Source: Halobacillus_B sp963739045 (lineage in GTDB: Bacteria > Bacillota > Bacilli > Bacillales > Halobacillaceae). From it: a stretch of DNA of 64,000 bases. The notes beneath the pieces are model-generated. The model was given only the letters and a program-made list of their open reading frames with translations. It made no database searches and was not told the origin of the DNA. Location: positions 62,001 to 126,000 of the forward strand of contig CAVTYY010000011.1 of NCBI GenBank assembly GCA_963739045.1, read 5' to 3'. Position numbers and translations under genes: made by a program. Below are positions 1-7,490 of this stretch, one piece after another. The number at the start of each line of letters is the position of its first letter. Within the stretch, counting starts at the first letter, position 1.

Positions 1-26
1 TCTTGTAAATATTCAAAACCTTTCAT
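1..26 (-). CDS. kbl: Glycine C-acetyltransferase (Kbl), first 8 codons only
   Basis: Only the start of this gene is inside the window. Reading leftwards from the ATG at 26 gives MKGFEYLQ, which resembles the N-terminus of Bacillus 2-amino-3-ketobutyrate CoA ligase. A strong GGAGGAGAC ribosome binding site lies just upstream at about 30-38. The gene directly follows tdh, and tdh-kbl is the usual two-gene threonine degradation operon: Tdh makes 2-amino-3-ketobutyrate and Kbl splits it with CoA into glycine and acetyl-CoA. The call rests on eight residues plus context; the rest of the gene is outside the window. Confidence 0.7.
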
Positions 27-47
27 ACGTCTCCTCCTTAATATTTA

Positions 48-1088
48 TTATGGATGTAATACTACTTTACCGCATTTTCCCTGATTCATTAATTCAAATC
101 CCTTTTCAAACTCTTCCAATGATAAATGATGGGTGATCATTGGCTTAACATTGACTTGACCAGAGTGCAGCAATCGAGAAACCTGCTGCCACGTTTCATA
201 CATTTTTCTCCCGGTTATCCCTTGGACTTGAACGCCTTTAAATACGATATCATTCGTTACATCCAGTGTGACCGGCTGTGTAGGCAAACTCAAAATAGAG
301 ACTCTGCCCCCGTTTGTTATCATTTTAAATCCTTGGTCCATGGCGACTGGATGGCCACTCATCTCACAAACCACATCGACTCCGTGTCCGTTGGTTAATG
401 CTCGCGCCTCTTCCACCGGGTTTACCTTCCCTGAATGAAAGACAGCTGTAGCCCCCATCTCTTTCGCAAGGTCTAATCGATAGTCATTCAGATCAAAAGC
501 AAGTACCTGAGAAGCACCAGCGGCTTTGGCAACTCCTACAGCCATTAAACCAATAGGTCCACACCCTATGATGGCTACTGATTTTCCGGCAACATCTCCA
601 TTTAACACCGTATGGACCGCATTTCCCATCGGTTCTTGAATAGAAGCCATATCCGTCGGTAGATCTTGCGGATTTCTCCATAGATTGCTTTCAGGCAGGG
701 CAACATATTCCGCAAAACATCCTTGCGTATCAACCCCAATTATTTTAGTATTCTCACAGATATGGAACTGCCCCGTTAAACATTGAGGGCAGTGGCCGCA
801 AACGAGATGAGTCTCTGCACTCACGTAGTCTCCAATTTTAAAATTGGCTACTTTTTCGCCGGTTTCCACAATTTCTCCTGCAAATTCATGGCCGAAAACG
901 TACGGGGGCTGCACACGGCTTGCCGACCAATCATCCCAATTATAAATATGAACATCTGTTCCACAGATGGAGGTTGCTTTAACACGAATAAGTACTTCAT
1001 CATCCTGGATGGATGGAATGGAGACTTCCTGAAGTTCAGCTCCAGCGCCTCGATGGTGTTTGACAATTGCATTCATAGTTCCATTCAC
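48..1088 (-). CDS. tdh: L-threonine 3-dehydrogenase
   Basis: Zinc-dependent medium-chain dehydrogenase that oxidises L-threonine to 2-amino-3-ketobutyrate with NAD+, feeding Kbl. Visible in the 346-residue product are the catalytic zinc ligands Cys42 (ICGTDVHIYNWD) and His67-Glu68 (GHEF), the four structural zinc cysteines 97, 100, 103 and 111, and the Rossmann motif GCGPIGL. Start choice: the frame is open to a GTG at 1097, and an ATG at 1076 also fits homologues. An AGGAG sits 8 nt before the GTG at 1088, but it abuts the GTG at 1097 and is 20 nt from the ATG, so GTG 1088 is preferred. kbl follows 21 bp downstream. Confidence 0.93.
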   Translation of the reverse strand: MNGTMNAIVKHHRGAGAELQEVSIPSIQDDEVLIRVKATSICGTDVHIYNWDDWSASRVQPPYVFGHEFAGEIVETGEKVANFKIGDYVSAETHLVCGHCPQCLTGQFHICENTKIIGVDTQGCFAEYVALPESNLWRNPQDLPTDMASIQEPMGNAVHTVLNGDVAGKSVAIIGCGPIGLMAVGVAKAAGASQVLAFDLNDYRLDLAKEMGATAVFHSGKVNPVEEARALTNGHGVDVVCEMSGHPVAMDQGFKMITNGGRVSILSLPTQPVTLDVTNDIVFKGVQVQGITGRKMYETWQQVSRLLHSGQVNVKPMITHHLSLEEFEKGFELMNQGKCGKVVLHP

Positions 1089-1101
1089 AGTGAACACTCC
1101 T

Positions 1102-1135
1102 ATTGCTATCCTTATATTAAATATCCTTATGCAAT
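1102..1135 (-). promoter_or_regulatory. Repeat element in the tdh 5' leader, possible operator
   Basis: Two direct copies of ATCCTTAT (1108-1115 and 1123-1130, period 15 bp) are bracketed by ATTGC (1102-1106) and its complement GCAAT (1131-1135). The element lies between the predicted promoter and the tdh ribosome binding site, where a repressor could act. The repeats are seen directly; an operator role is inference. Confidence 0.3.
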
Positions 1136-1139
1136 AACC

Positions 1140-1167
1140 ATTTTATCATTAATTTAAAAAACCGCAA
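1140..1167 (-). promoter_or_regulatory. Candidate sigma-A promoter of tdh-kbl
   Basis: On the minus strand TTGCGG (1162-1167) and TAAAAT (1140-1145) are separated by 16 bp, close to the sigma-A consensus. Transcription would start near 1133, about 45 bp ahead of the tdh start. The spoVS terminator lies just upstream, so tdh-kbl appears to be its own unit. Confidence 0.45.
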
Positions 1168-1203
1168 CTTACGTCGTCCACCTGAAACGGACATATGACC
1201 ACT

Positions 1204-1233
1204 AAAAAACCGTACCCTTAGGAAAGAGTACGG
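1204..1233 (-). terminator. Intrinsic terminator after spoVS
   Basis: On the minus strand a hairpin built from GCCGTACTC and GGGTACGG is followed directly by TTTTTT. It lies 44 bp past the spoVS stop and separates spoVS from tdh. Confidence 0.85.
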
Positions 1234-1276
1234 CTCGTCTGCATATAATGAATATTCGTTTCATGAAAGCGCTTCG

Positions 1277-1537
1277 TTAACGGGGCTCGACAATTAACTT
1301 TATTGCCGTCCGTTCTTCCTCATCAATCATAATATCTGTAAAGGCCGGGACGCAGATTAAATCCAATCCACTCGGTGCTACAAACCCCCGGGCGATCGCA
1401 ACCGCTTTCACTGCCTGGTTTAAGGCCCCAGCGCCAATCGCTTGAACTTCTGCAGTGCCATGTTCCCTAATAACATTGGCTAAGGCTCCTGCTACTGAAT
1501 TAGGTACGGATTTAGCTGATACTTTTAATATATCCAT
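1277..1537 (-). CDS. spoVS: Stage V sporulation protein S
   Basis: Small (86 aa), highly conserved protein of the SpoVS/Alba-like family, required in B. subtilis for spore coat assembly and septation steps of sporulation. The sequence opens MDILKVSAKSVPNSVAGAL and ends KLIVEPR, which matches the family over its whole length. The start at 1537 is fixed by an AAGGAGGAG box 8 nt upstream; the open frame reaches six codons further, but without a ribosome binding site. It sits between ymdB and tdh, as in B. subtilis, and has its own terminator. I could not assign a promoter with confidence. Confidence 0.97.
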   Translation of the reverse strand: MDILKVSAKSVPNSVAGALANVIREHGTAEVQAIGAGALNQAVKAVAIARGFVAPSGLDLICVPAFTDIMIDEEERTAIKLIVEPR

Positions 1538-1645
1538 TACTAGCTCCTCCTTCAATCACTATAGTTGTTCCATAACTACTATATTCCTGGAGATGTAGAA
1601 TATTACCTTTTCAGTATGAATGAATTTGTCAAAAAATTCAAACAA

Positions 1646-2443
1646 TCAACCAAAGAATGGATGATCATCATTGATGAGGATGCGTTCTACCTTTGTTGTT
1701 TTTCCGGTCCGTTCATCTACATCTGCCAAAAATCCGCTTAATTGTGTTCTTCCCTTTTTTGGAACTTCGAAACGTACCGGCAAATTAGTCAGGAACCGTT
1801 TTAACACTGCTTCTCTTTCCATACCTAAGATGGCATCATAAGGTCCAGTCATGCCTACATCAGAAATGTAGCCTGTACCCTGCGGCAAGATACGATCATC
1901 TGCTGTTTGCGTATGAGTATGAGTGCCGACATTTACACTTACACGCCCGTCCACATACCATCCCATTGCTTGTTTCTCACTAGTTGCTTCAGCATGAAAA
2001 TCGAGGAAGATCAAGTTTGTGCGTTTTTTTGCTATTTCAATAAGTTCATCAATTTTTCGGAAGGGATCATCATTAGGAGATAAAAATGTTCTGCCTTGAA
2101 GGTTGATGACAGCTATTTCAGCTTTTGGAGTCTTTATAAATGTCATTCCTTTACCCGGAGTTCCTTCTGGGAAATTAGCCGGACGAATTAAATAATCCGC
2201 ATGATCAATGAAGTCAAAAATTTCCTTTTTATCCCACGCATGGTTGCCAAGAGTTACAGTTTGAGCTCCCAACTCCAGAAACCTGCGATAAATCTTCTCC
2301 GTTATGCCCTTGCCTGAGGCAGCATTTTCACCGTTAATAATCGTAACGGCAGGCTGATACTTTTGTTTTAATTTTGGAAGATACTCATCTACCATATCTC
2401 TTCCAGGTGAACCAACGACGTCACCGATAAATAATATTCTCAT
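1646..2443 (-). CDS. ymdB: YmdB metallophosphoesterase (2',3'-cyclic nucleotide phosphodiesterase)
   Basis: Metallophosphoesterase of the TIGR00282/YmdB family, 265 aa. In B. subtilis YmdB hydrolyses 2',3'-cAMP and influences biofilm and motility gene expression. Metal-site motifs are visible: Asp8 (FIGDVVGSPGR), Glu39-Asn40 (INGENAA), Asn67-His68 (LGNHAWD) and the later histidine cluster GTHTHTQTADD. The start at 2443 is chosen because AAAGGA lies 9 nt upstream and the protein then opens MRILFIGDVVG, as in homologues. It lies directly downstream of rny, with the rny terminator between them. Confidence 0.96.
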   Translation of the reverse strand: MRILFIGDVVGSPGRDMVDEYLPKLKQKYQPAVTIINGENAASGKGITEKIYRRFLELGAQTVTLGNHAWDKKEIFDFIDHADYLIRPANFPEGTPGKGMTFIKTPKAEIAVINLQGRTFLSPNDDPFRKIDELIEIAKKRTNLIFLDFHAEATSEKQAMGWYVDGRVSVNVGTHTHTQTADDRILPQGTGYISDVGMTGPYDAILGMEREAVLKRFLTNLPVRFEVPKKGRTQLSGFLADVDERTGKTTKVERILINDDHPFFG

Positions 2444-2502
2444 TATATCGTATCCTTTCTTGTATAACTTATATAAGTTTTGCACAATGAGCATAAGCTG
2501 TC

Positions 2503-2536
2503 AAAAAAACAATGAAGCGGCCAGAAGGCCGCTTCA
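2503..2536 (-). terminator. Intrinsic terminator after rny
   Basis: The arms TGAAGCGGCC and GGCCGCTTCA form a GC-rich 10-bp stem with a 4-base loop at 2513-2536, followed on the minus strand by a run of seven T (2503-2509). It begins only a few bases after the rny stop codon. Confidence 0.92.
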
Positions 2537-2541
2537 TCGGT

Positions 2542-4104
2542 TTATTTCGCATATTCCACAGATCGTGTTTCACGAATAACTGTAACTTTAATATGACCGG
2601 GGTAATCGAGCTCTCCCTCGATTCTATTTCTAATATCTCGTGCCAATCTTTTAGCTTCAAGATCATCAATTTCATCAGGACGAACCATAATGCGTACTTC
2701 TCTTCCGGCCTGAATAGCAAAGGATTTCTCAACTCCTTCATAGGATTCAGAGATTTCCTCCAGCTTCTCAAGACGTTTAATGTAGTTTTCTAAAGTTTCA
2801 CTTCGAGCACCAGGACGAGCGGCTGACAAGGCATCAGCTGCAGCTACTAGTACTGAAATGATAGAAGTCGGCTCTTCATCACCGTGGTGAGAGGCGATCG
2901 CATTAATAACGGTCTCATTCTCTTTATACTTAGCAGCAAGTTCCTTGCCGATTTCCACGTGACTGCCTTCCACTTCGTGGTCAATGGCTTTACCAATATC
3001 ATGCAGTAAACCAGCACGTCTTGCTAACGTTTCATCTTCTCCTAACTCTGCAGCTAGCAGACCTGATAAGTAAGCAACTTCCGTGGAATGTTTTAACACA
3101 TTCTGACCGTAACTAGTACGGTATTTCAAACGACCGAGAATTTTAACAAGGTCAGGATGAAGACCATGTACTCCTACTTCGAAGGTGGTTTCTTCTCCAA
3201 CCTCCCGAATATAGTCATCGACTTCCCGTCTGGACTTGTCCACCATTTCTTCTATACGAGCAGGGTGAATACGGCCATCTTGAACAAGTTTCTCAAGTGC
3301 CATTCGGGCAGTTTCACGACGAATTGGGTCAAATCCAGAAAGTATAACGGCTTCCGGGGTATCATCAATAATAAGATCAATTCCTGTTAACGTTTCTAGG
3401 GTACGAATATTACGGCCTTCACGACCAATAATACGGCCTTTCATCTCATCGTTAGGTAAATTGACTACAGAAACTGTTGTTTCTGCAACGTGATCAGCAG
3501 CACAGCGCTGCAAGGCAAGTGAAAGAATGCTTTTCGCTTTCTTGTCAGCTTCTTCTTTCGCGCGATTCTCTGCTTCTTTGATCATAAGCGCCGACTCATG
3601 CGACACCTCTTGCTCTACACGTTCTAGAATGATTTGTTTCGCCTGATCTGATGTCAAACCGGAAACTCTCTCAAGCTCGGCTTGCTGTTCTTGAAGCATA
3701 GCTTTCACTTTGCTTTCCATTTCTTCAATTTGTTGTTGTCTCTCGGCAAGAGTCCCTTCTTTCTTTTCAAGTGATAGATCACGCTGATCAAGCGTGCCAC
3801 TTTTACGATCAAGATTCTCTTCTTTCTGTGTTAAACGATTTTCAGTTTTCTGCAGTTCCATGCGGCGTTCGCGGATTTCATTCTCCGCTTCCTGACGAAA
3901 AGACTGGTTCTCTTCTTTGGCTTCGAGAAGAGATTCCTTCTTAGCTGATTCCGCATTGCGTCGACCTTCCTCAACAATCTGTTTAGCGAGGTCTTCTGCA
4001 CTGGAAATTTTCGCCTCCGCAATCGATTTCCGAATAAGATAACCAACAACAGAACCGACGATAAGGGCAAGCAAAATGAAGATGAGCGAGGATATCATAT
4101 CCAT
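2542..4104 (-). CDS. rny: Ribonuclease Y
   Basis: Membrane-anchored endoribonuclease that starts turnover of many mRNAs in Bacillus. The 520-aa product shows a transmembrane helix at about 4-24, a long charged coiled coil at about 30-200, a KH RNA-binding domain at about 210-275 (GRIIGREGRNIRTLE), and an HD hydrolase domain with the His368-Asp369 pair (LLHDIGKAIDHE). Length matches the family. The ATG at 4104 has AGGAGG 7 nt upstream. It has its own near-consensus promoter and terminator, so it is probably monocistronic, with some read-through to ymdB possible. Confidence 0.98.
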   Translation of the reverse strand: MDMISSLIFILLALIVGSVVGYLIRKSIAEAKISSAEDLAKQIVEEGRRNAESAKKESLLEAKEENQSFRQEAENEIRERRMELQKTENRLTQKEENLDRKSGTLDQRDLSLEKKEGTLAERQQQIEEMESKVKAMLQEQQAELERVSGLTSDQAKQIILERVEQEVSHESALMIKEAENRAKEEADKKAKSILSLALQRCAADHVAETTVSVVNLPNDEMKGRIIGREGRNIRTLETLTGIDLIIDDTPEAVILSGFDPIRRETARMALEKLVQDGRIHPARIEEMVDKSRREVDDYIREVGEETTFEVGVHGLHPDLVKILGRLKYRTSYGQNVLKHSTEVAYLSGLLAAELGEDETLARRAGLLHDIGKAIDHEVEGSHVEIGKELAAKYKENETVINAIASHHGDEEPTSIISVLVAAADALSAARPGARSETLENYIKRLEKLEEISESYEGVEKSFAIQAGREVRIMVRPDEIDDLEAKRLARDIRNRIEGELDYPGHIKVTVIRETRSVEYAK

Positions 4105-4216
4105 AATTTCACCTCCTCTTGCTATGAACTTGGTCCGTTTGCCGGCATGTACAAACGATTCATTTTCAATTTCATTTCATTAAATAAGGGTATAAAGATG
4201 AAAATGATACACTCTC

Positions 4217-4245
4217 ATTTTATTCCTGAAGGTAAGTAATGTCAA
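4217..4245 (-). promoter_or_regulatory. Sigma-A promoter of rny
   Basis: On the minus strand a perfect TTGACA (4240-4245) is followed after exactly 17 bp by TAAAAT (4217-4222). Transcription would start near 4210, about 105 bp before the rny start codon. It lies just past the recA terminator. Confidence 0.75.
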
Positions 4246-4310
4246 GGAATCGTCAAATTCACGCCATAATTAAATGGAATATTAAAAACTATCTGTCTTT
4301 TCATTGTTCA

Positions 4311-4344
4311 AAAAAAAGCAGTGCCCGTTGCGGCGGCACTGCTT
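4311..4344 (-). terminator. Intrinsic terminator after recA
   Basis: On the minus strand the complementary arms GCAGTGCC and GGCACTGC, which form the stem, are followed by a run of T (4311-4317). It begins 9 bp past the recA stop. Confidence 0.9.
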
Positions 4345-4352
4345 TTCATAGT

Positions 4353-5402
4353 TTAAAAGTCTAACGATTCCTGACTTTCATCACTTTTTTCTGCCTCTTC
4401 TTTTTCTCCAGGTTTTTCTTCCATGCCGTAATGGTCACGGACTAACTGTTTTACTTCATAATATATTTCTTCGTTCTCTTTAAGGAATTGTTTAGCATTT
4501 TCCCGGCCTTGTCCCAATCGCTCGTCTTTATAAGAATACCAGGATCCGCTCTTTTGAATCAAATCAAGCTCTGAACCGATATCCAGCAGCTCTCCTTCTC
4601 TGGAAATTCCCTGACCGTACATAATATCAACTTCTGCTTGTTTAAAAGGAGGAGCAACTTTATTCTTTACGACTTTTAAGCGTGTTTTATTACCGACCAT
4701 TTCATTTCCTTGTTTGAGAGTTTCCGCACGGCGCACCTCTAAGCGTATAGTGGAATAGAACTTAAGGGCACGACCGCCTGGGGTTGTTTCCGGACTACCA
4801 AACATAACGCCGACTTTCTCACGAATCTGATTAATGAAAACAGCCGTTGTTTTGGACTTATTAATAGCGCCTGAAAGTTTACGTAAAGCCTGGGACATTA
4901 ATCGCGCCTGCAAGCCTACATGAGCATCTCCCATTTCGCCTTCAATTTCCGCTTTAGGCACGAGGGCAGCAACCGAGTCAATAACTACCATATCTACAGC
5001 ACCGCTTCGCACAAGGGCTTCGGCAATCTCCAGCGCCTGTTCGCCGGTATCAGGTTGAGAAAGCAGCAATTCATCAATATTTACTCCTAGGTTTCGCGCG
5101 TACGCAGGATCTAACGCATGCTCAGCGTCAATAAATGCTGCCTGACCGCCCTGACGCTGCGCTTCTGCAATTGCATGCAAAGCCACAGTTGTCTTACCAG
5201 AAGACTCCGGTCCATATATTTCAACGATTCGACCTCGTGGATATCCACCCACTCCTAGAGCAACGTCAAGGGCAAGTGATCCACTTGGAACGGTATTCAC
5301 TCTGTGCTCCGCAGATTCTCCAAGCTTCATGATTGAACCTTTACCGAATTGTTTTTCAATTTGTCTTAATGCCATATCTAGCGCTTGCTTACGATCACTC
5401 AT
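4353..5402 (-). CDS. recA: Recombinase RecA
   Basis: ATP-dependent strand-exchange protein and LexA co-protease. The product is 349 aa, close to the B. subtilis length, with no intein. The Walker A motif GPESSGKT is at 64-71. Other core motifs include VIDSVAALVPKAEIEGE (Walker B region) and FINQIREKVGVMFG (L2 loop). The C-terminal tail is strongly acidic, as in other RecA proteins. An AAAGGGG box precedes the ATG. Upstream are a sigma-A promoter and an SOS box, so induction by DNA damage is expected. cinA lies upstream, as in many Firmicutes. Confidence 0.99.
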   Translation of the reverse strand: MSDRKQALDMALRQIEKQFGKGSIMKLGESAEHRVNTVPSGSLALDVALGVGGYPRGRIVEIYGPESSGKTTVALHAIAEAQRQGGQAAFIDAEHALDPAYARNLGVNIDELLLSQPDTGEQALEIAEALVRSGAVDMVVIDSVAALVPKAEIEGEMGDAHVGLQARLMSQALRKLSGAINKSKTTAVFINQIREKVGVMFGSPETTPGGRALKFYSTIRLEVRRAETLKQGNEMVGNKTRLKVVKNKVAPPFKQAEVDIMYGQGISREGELLDIGSELDLIQKSGSWYSYKDERLGQGRENAKQFLKENEEIYYEVKQLVRDHYGMEEKPGEKEEAEKSDESQESLDF

Positions 5403-5431
5403 AATATACCCCTTTCAATATTTCTATTCTT

Positions 5432-5460
5432 ATCATAACTTGTTTTACTTCGTTTAACAA
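5432..5460 (-). promoter_or_regulatory. Sigma-A promoter of recA
   Basis: On the minus strand TTGTTA (5455-5460) and TATGAT (5432-5437) are spaced by 17 bp. It ends 29 bp before the recA start codon, and the SOS box lies 8 bp upstream of the -35 element. Confidence 0.65.
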
Positions 5461-5468
5461 CTAAAAAG

Positions 5469-5482
5469 CGAATAAACGTTCC
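5469..5482. promoter_or_regulatory. LexA (SOS) box of recA
   Basis: The plus strand reads CGAATAAACGTTCC, which differs from the Bacillus SOS consensus CGAACRNRYGTTCG only at the fifth and last bases; B. subtilis recA also has T at the fifth. It lies 67 bp upstream of recA, next to its promoter, which strongly supports LexA control. Confidence 0.8.
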
Positions 5483-5499
5483 CTTTTTTTAAAATGAAA

Positions 5500-5552
5500 A
5501 TGTATGCAGATTTTCTTTTTCTGTATAAAGAATTAGAAAGAACTGCATACAT
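5500..5552. repeat. Inverted repeat between cinA and recA, possible cinA terminator
   Basis: The arms ATGTATGCAG (5500-5509) and CTGCATACAT (5543-5552) are perfect 10-bp complements. The loop of 33 bases contains a second, weaker TTCTTT/AAAGAA pairing. On the minus strand the stem follows the cinA stop and is succeeded by TTTTCATTTT, so it may be a long-loop terminator. A protein-binding cruciform is the alternative. Confidence 0.5.
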
Positions 5553-5563
5553 GAAAGTATTGA

Positions 5564-6805
5564 TTATTTATTTTTTAAATGATGGAATAACAATTCAAAT
5601 CCTTTTTTGACCGTACGAAGCCGGATCTTGTTTCTGCTTCCGCCAAAGTGAAATTGATGGACCTCAGGCGGTTCATTACAGGATTGGATCCCAATATAGA
5701 CGATTCCGGGGGCGTGTCCTTCGCTGGAGTCAGGTCCAGCTGCCCCTGTAAAGCTGATGGCCAGATCTGTGTCAAGAATCCGCTGCGCATTCAGCGCCAT
5801 TATTTCAGCACACTCTTCGCTGATTGTCCCAAAATCGTTAATAATAAACCGCGGGACTTCGATCACTTTCTCTTTTGCTTCAGGAGTATAGGCTACCAGA
5901 CTCCCTTTACATACGGATGAGGCGCCTTGAAAGGAGATTAACCGCTCCATAAACAACCCGCCAGTTAAGCTCTCTGCAGCGCCGATAGTTAACTGTCTCT
6001 CTTTCAGGAGATCACGTACTTTCTCTTCAATCGTAATCTCATCGCTTCCATAATAATATTCACCTACCCGGCTGAGAATCTGCTGCTTCTTAGTATCAAT
6101 CAGACGAAGAACTTCTTCATCCGAGTTACCAGAAGCTGTCAGCCGAAGCGCCACTTCCCCTTCACTGGCTAGAGGAGCAATCGTAGGATTAGACTGTTCT
6201 ACTATCAAATCGCTTAACTCATGTTCAAGAGTCGATTCTCCAATCCCTATAAACCGAAGCATTTCCGATTTAATTTGCGAATGCAGCTGAAAGGTTGTCT
6301 TCATATACGGAAGTACATGCTGCTCCATAAGAACTTTCATCTCTGAGGGTACACCCGGAAGGAAAACCCACAAACAATCGTCCTCTTCCACAATTTGTCC
6401 TGGTGCCATTCCTTCTGTGTTAGGTAAGACTTTAGCGTTTTTAAATACCCTGGACTGTTTACGGTTATTTACCGTCATTTCCCTGTCATTGCGCAAATAA
6501 TACTGTTCAATCTTGGCCATAGATTCCTTGTGTTCTATAAGTTCCTGCTGGAGAAGAGTTTGAGCTGCTTCTCTGGTCATATCATCCTCAGTAGGACCCA
6601 GTCCGCCAGTAATAATGACAAGGTCCGAACGGCTTCTAGCTGTTTCGAACGTTTGTTTCACCCGGCTCATGTTATCGCCGACTACTGTATGAAAATATAC
6701 GGGAACTCCATAGGAAGCAAGCTTCTGAGAAATCCACTGAGCATTGGTGTTTGCAATCTGTCCTAGCAGCAGTTCTGTCCCAACTGCAACAATTTCCGCC
6801 TTCAT
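5564..6805 (-). CDS. cinA: Competence/damage-inducible protein CinA
   Basis: 413-aa CinA. The N-terminal MoaB/MogA-like domain (about 1-170) carries VGTELLLGQIANTN and TGGLGPTEDDMT. The C-terminal domain (about 250-413) is PncC-like, with AESLTGG and FTGAAGPDS, the fold of nicotinamide-nucleotide amidase, which deamidates NMN. In naturally competent Firmicutes cinA is co-expressed with recA. The start at 6805 gives the family N-terminus MKAEIVAVGTELL and overlaps the pgsA stop by 4 bp (ATGA), so translation is probably coupled; its own ribosome binding site is weak (GAGAG). recA follows after a promoter-bearing spacer. Confidence 0.96.
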   Translation of the reverse strand: MKAEIVAVGTELLLGQIANTNAQWISQKLASYGVPVYFHTVVGDNMSRVKQTFETARSRSDLVIITGGLGPTEDDMTREAAQTLLQQELIEHKESMAKIEQYYLRNDREMTVNNRKQSRVFKNAKVLPNTEGMAPGQIVEEDDCLWVFLPGVPSEMKVLMEQHVLPYMKTTFQLHSQIKSEMLRFIGIGESTLEHELSDLIVEQSNPTIAPLASEGEVALRLTASGNSDEEVLRLIDTKKQQILSRVGEYYYGSDEITIEEKVRDLLKERQLTIGAAESLTGGLFMERLISFQGASSVCKGSLVAYTPEAKEKVIEVPRFIINDFGTISEECAEIMALNAQRILDTDLAISFTGAAGPDSSEGHAPGIVYIGIQSCNEPPEVHQFHFGGSRNKIRLRTVKKGFELLFHHLKNK

Positions 6806-7380
6806 TTCGAATCTCTCATAACATGCCAATTTTTCGCAAAGTAATCATAACCAGAAACGACGGTAATGATGAGTGCTGCATATAAAGCAATCATACCCAA
6901 TGGAAAATCGGCGTAGGCTAACGGCCAATTATGCAGAAGTAATAGGGAAATCGCAATAATCTGGATCCACGTTTTCAACTTTCCCATTTGACTTGCAGCT
7001 AGGACAGTCCCTTCCCCAGCGGCAACCAGCCTTAAACCAGTCACTGCAAATTCACGACTGATGATAGCAATCACAATCCATGCAGGTGCTAAGTTAATCT
7101 CTACAAGCAGAATAAGAGCAGCACTTACCAACAGTTTGTCCGCTAATGGATCAAGAAATTTACCTAGATTAGTGACAAGGTTATATTTCCTGGCAATATA
7201 ACCATCAATCCAATCTGTAGTGGAAGCGATAATAAACAACAAAGCACCAGCCAGGTGGGCAACCGGAAGTTCATGACCGCCCATATCAAGAGAGCCCCAA
7301 TGAAAGGGAACACTCATAAGTACAATAAAAACAGGGATTAAAAATATTCTCGATAACGTAATCTTATTCGGTAAATTCAT
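6802..7380 (-). CDS. pgsA: CDP-diacylglycerol--glycerol-3-phosphate 3-phosphatidyltransferase
   Basis: Integral membrane enzyme that makes phosphatidylglycerophosphate, the committed step of phosphatidylglycerol synthesis. The 192-aa protein has several hydrophobic helices and the diagnostic CDP-alcohol phosphatidyltransferase motif D-x2-DG-x2-AR-x8-G-x3-D-x3-D, seen in DWIDGYIARKYN followed by GKFLDPLADK. AGGAGAG lies about 9 nt before the ATG at 7380. It is coupled to cinA by the ATGA overlap and follows rodZ, as in B. subtilis. Confidence 0.97.
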   Translation of the reverse strand: MNLPNKITLSRIFLIPVFIVLMSVPFHWGSLDMGGHELPVAHLAGALLFIIASTTDWIDGYIARKYNLVTNLGKFLDPLADKLLVSAALILLVEINLAPAWIVIAIISREFAVTGLRLVAAGEGTVLAASQMGKLKTWIQIIAISLLLLHNWPLAYADFPLGMIALYAALIITVVSGYDYFAKNWHVMRDSK

Positions 7381-7405
7381 ATCTACACTCTCCTACACTC
7401 CAACA

Positions 7406-7476
7406 TAAAAGCTGTCCTATAGAATAGATCGTGAACGGCATGTCCACTCATCGTATCTATTCTTCCAAAGGACAGC
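7406..7476 (-). terminator. Long hairpin terminator after rodZ
   Basis: The sequence 7410-7429 pairs with 7455-7476 (GCTGTCC with GGACAGC, and AGAATAGAT with ATCTATTCT), giving an interrupted stem of about 18 bp followed on the minus strand by TTTTATG. It lies 15 bp past the rodZ stop. Confidence 0.7.
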
Positions 7477-7490
7477 CTGATTTCAAGCCC

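Noticed and set aside
1538..1645. Sigma-H promoter for spoVS
   Set aside because: An AGGAATAT and a GAAC occur, but their spacing is about 3 bp too short and the -10 is imperfect.
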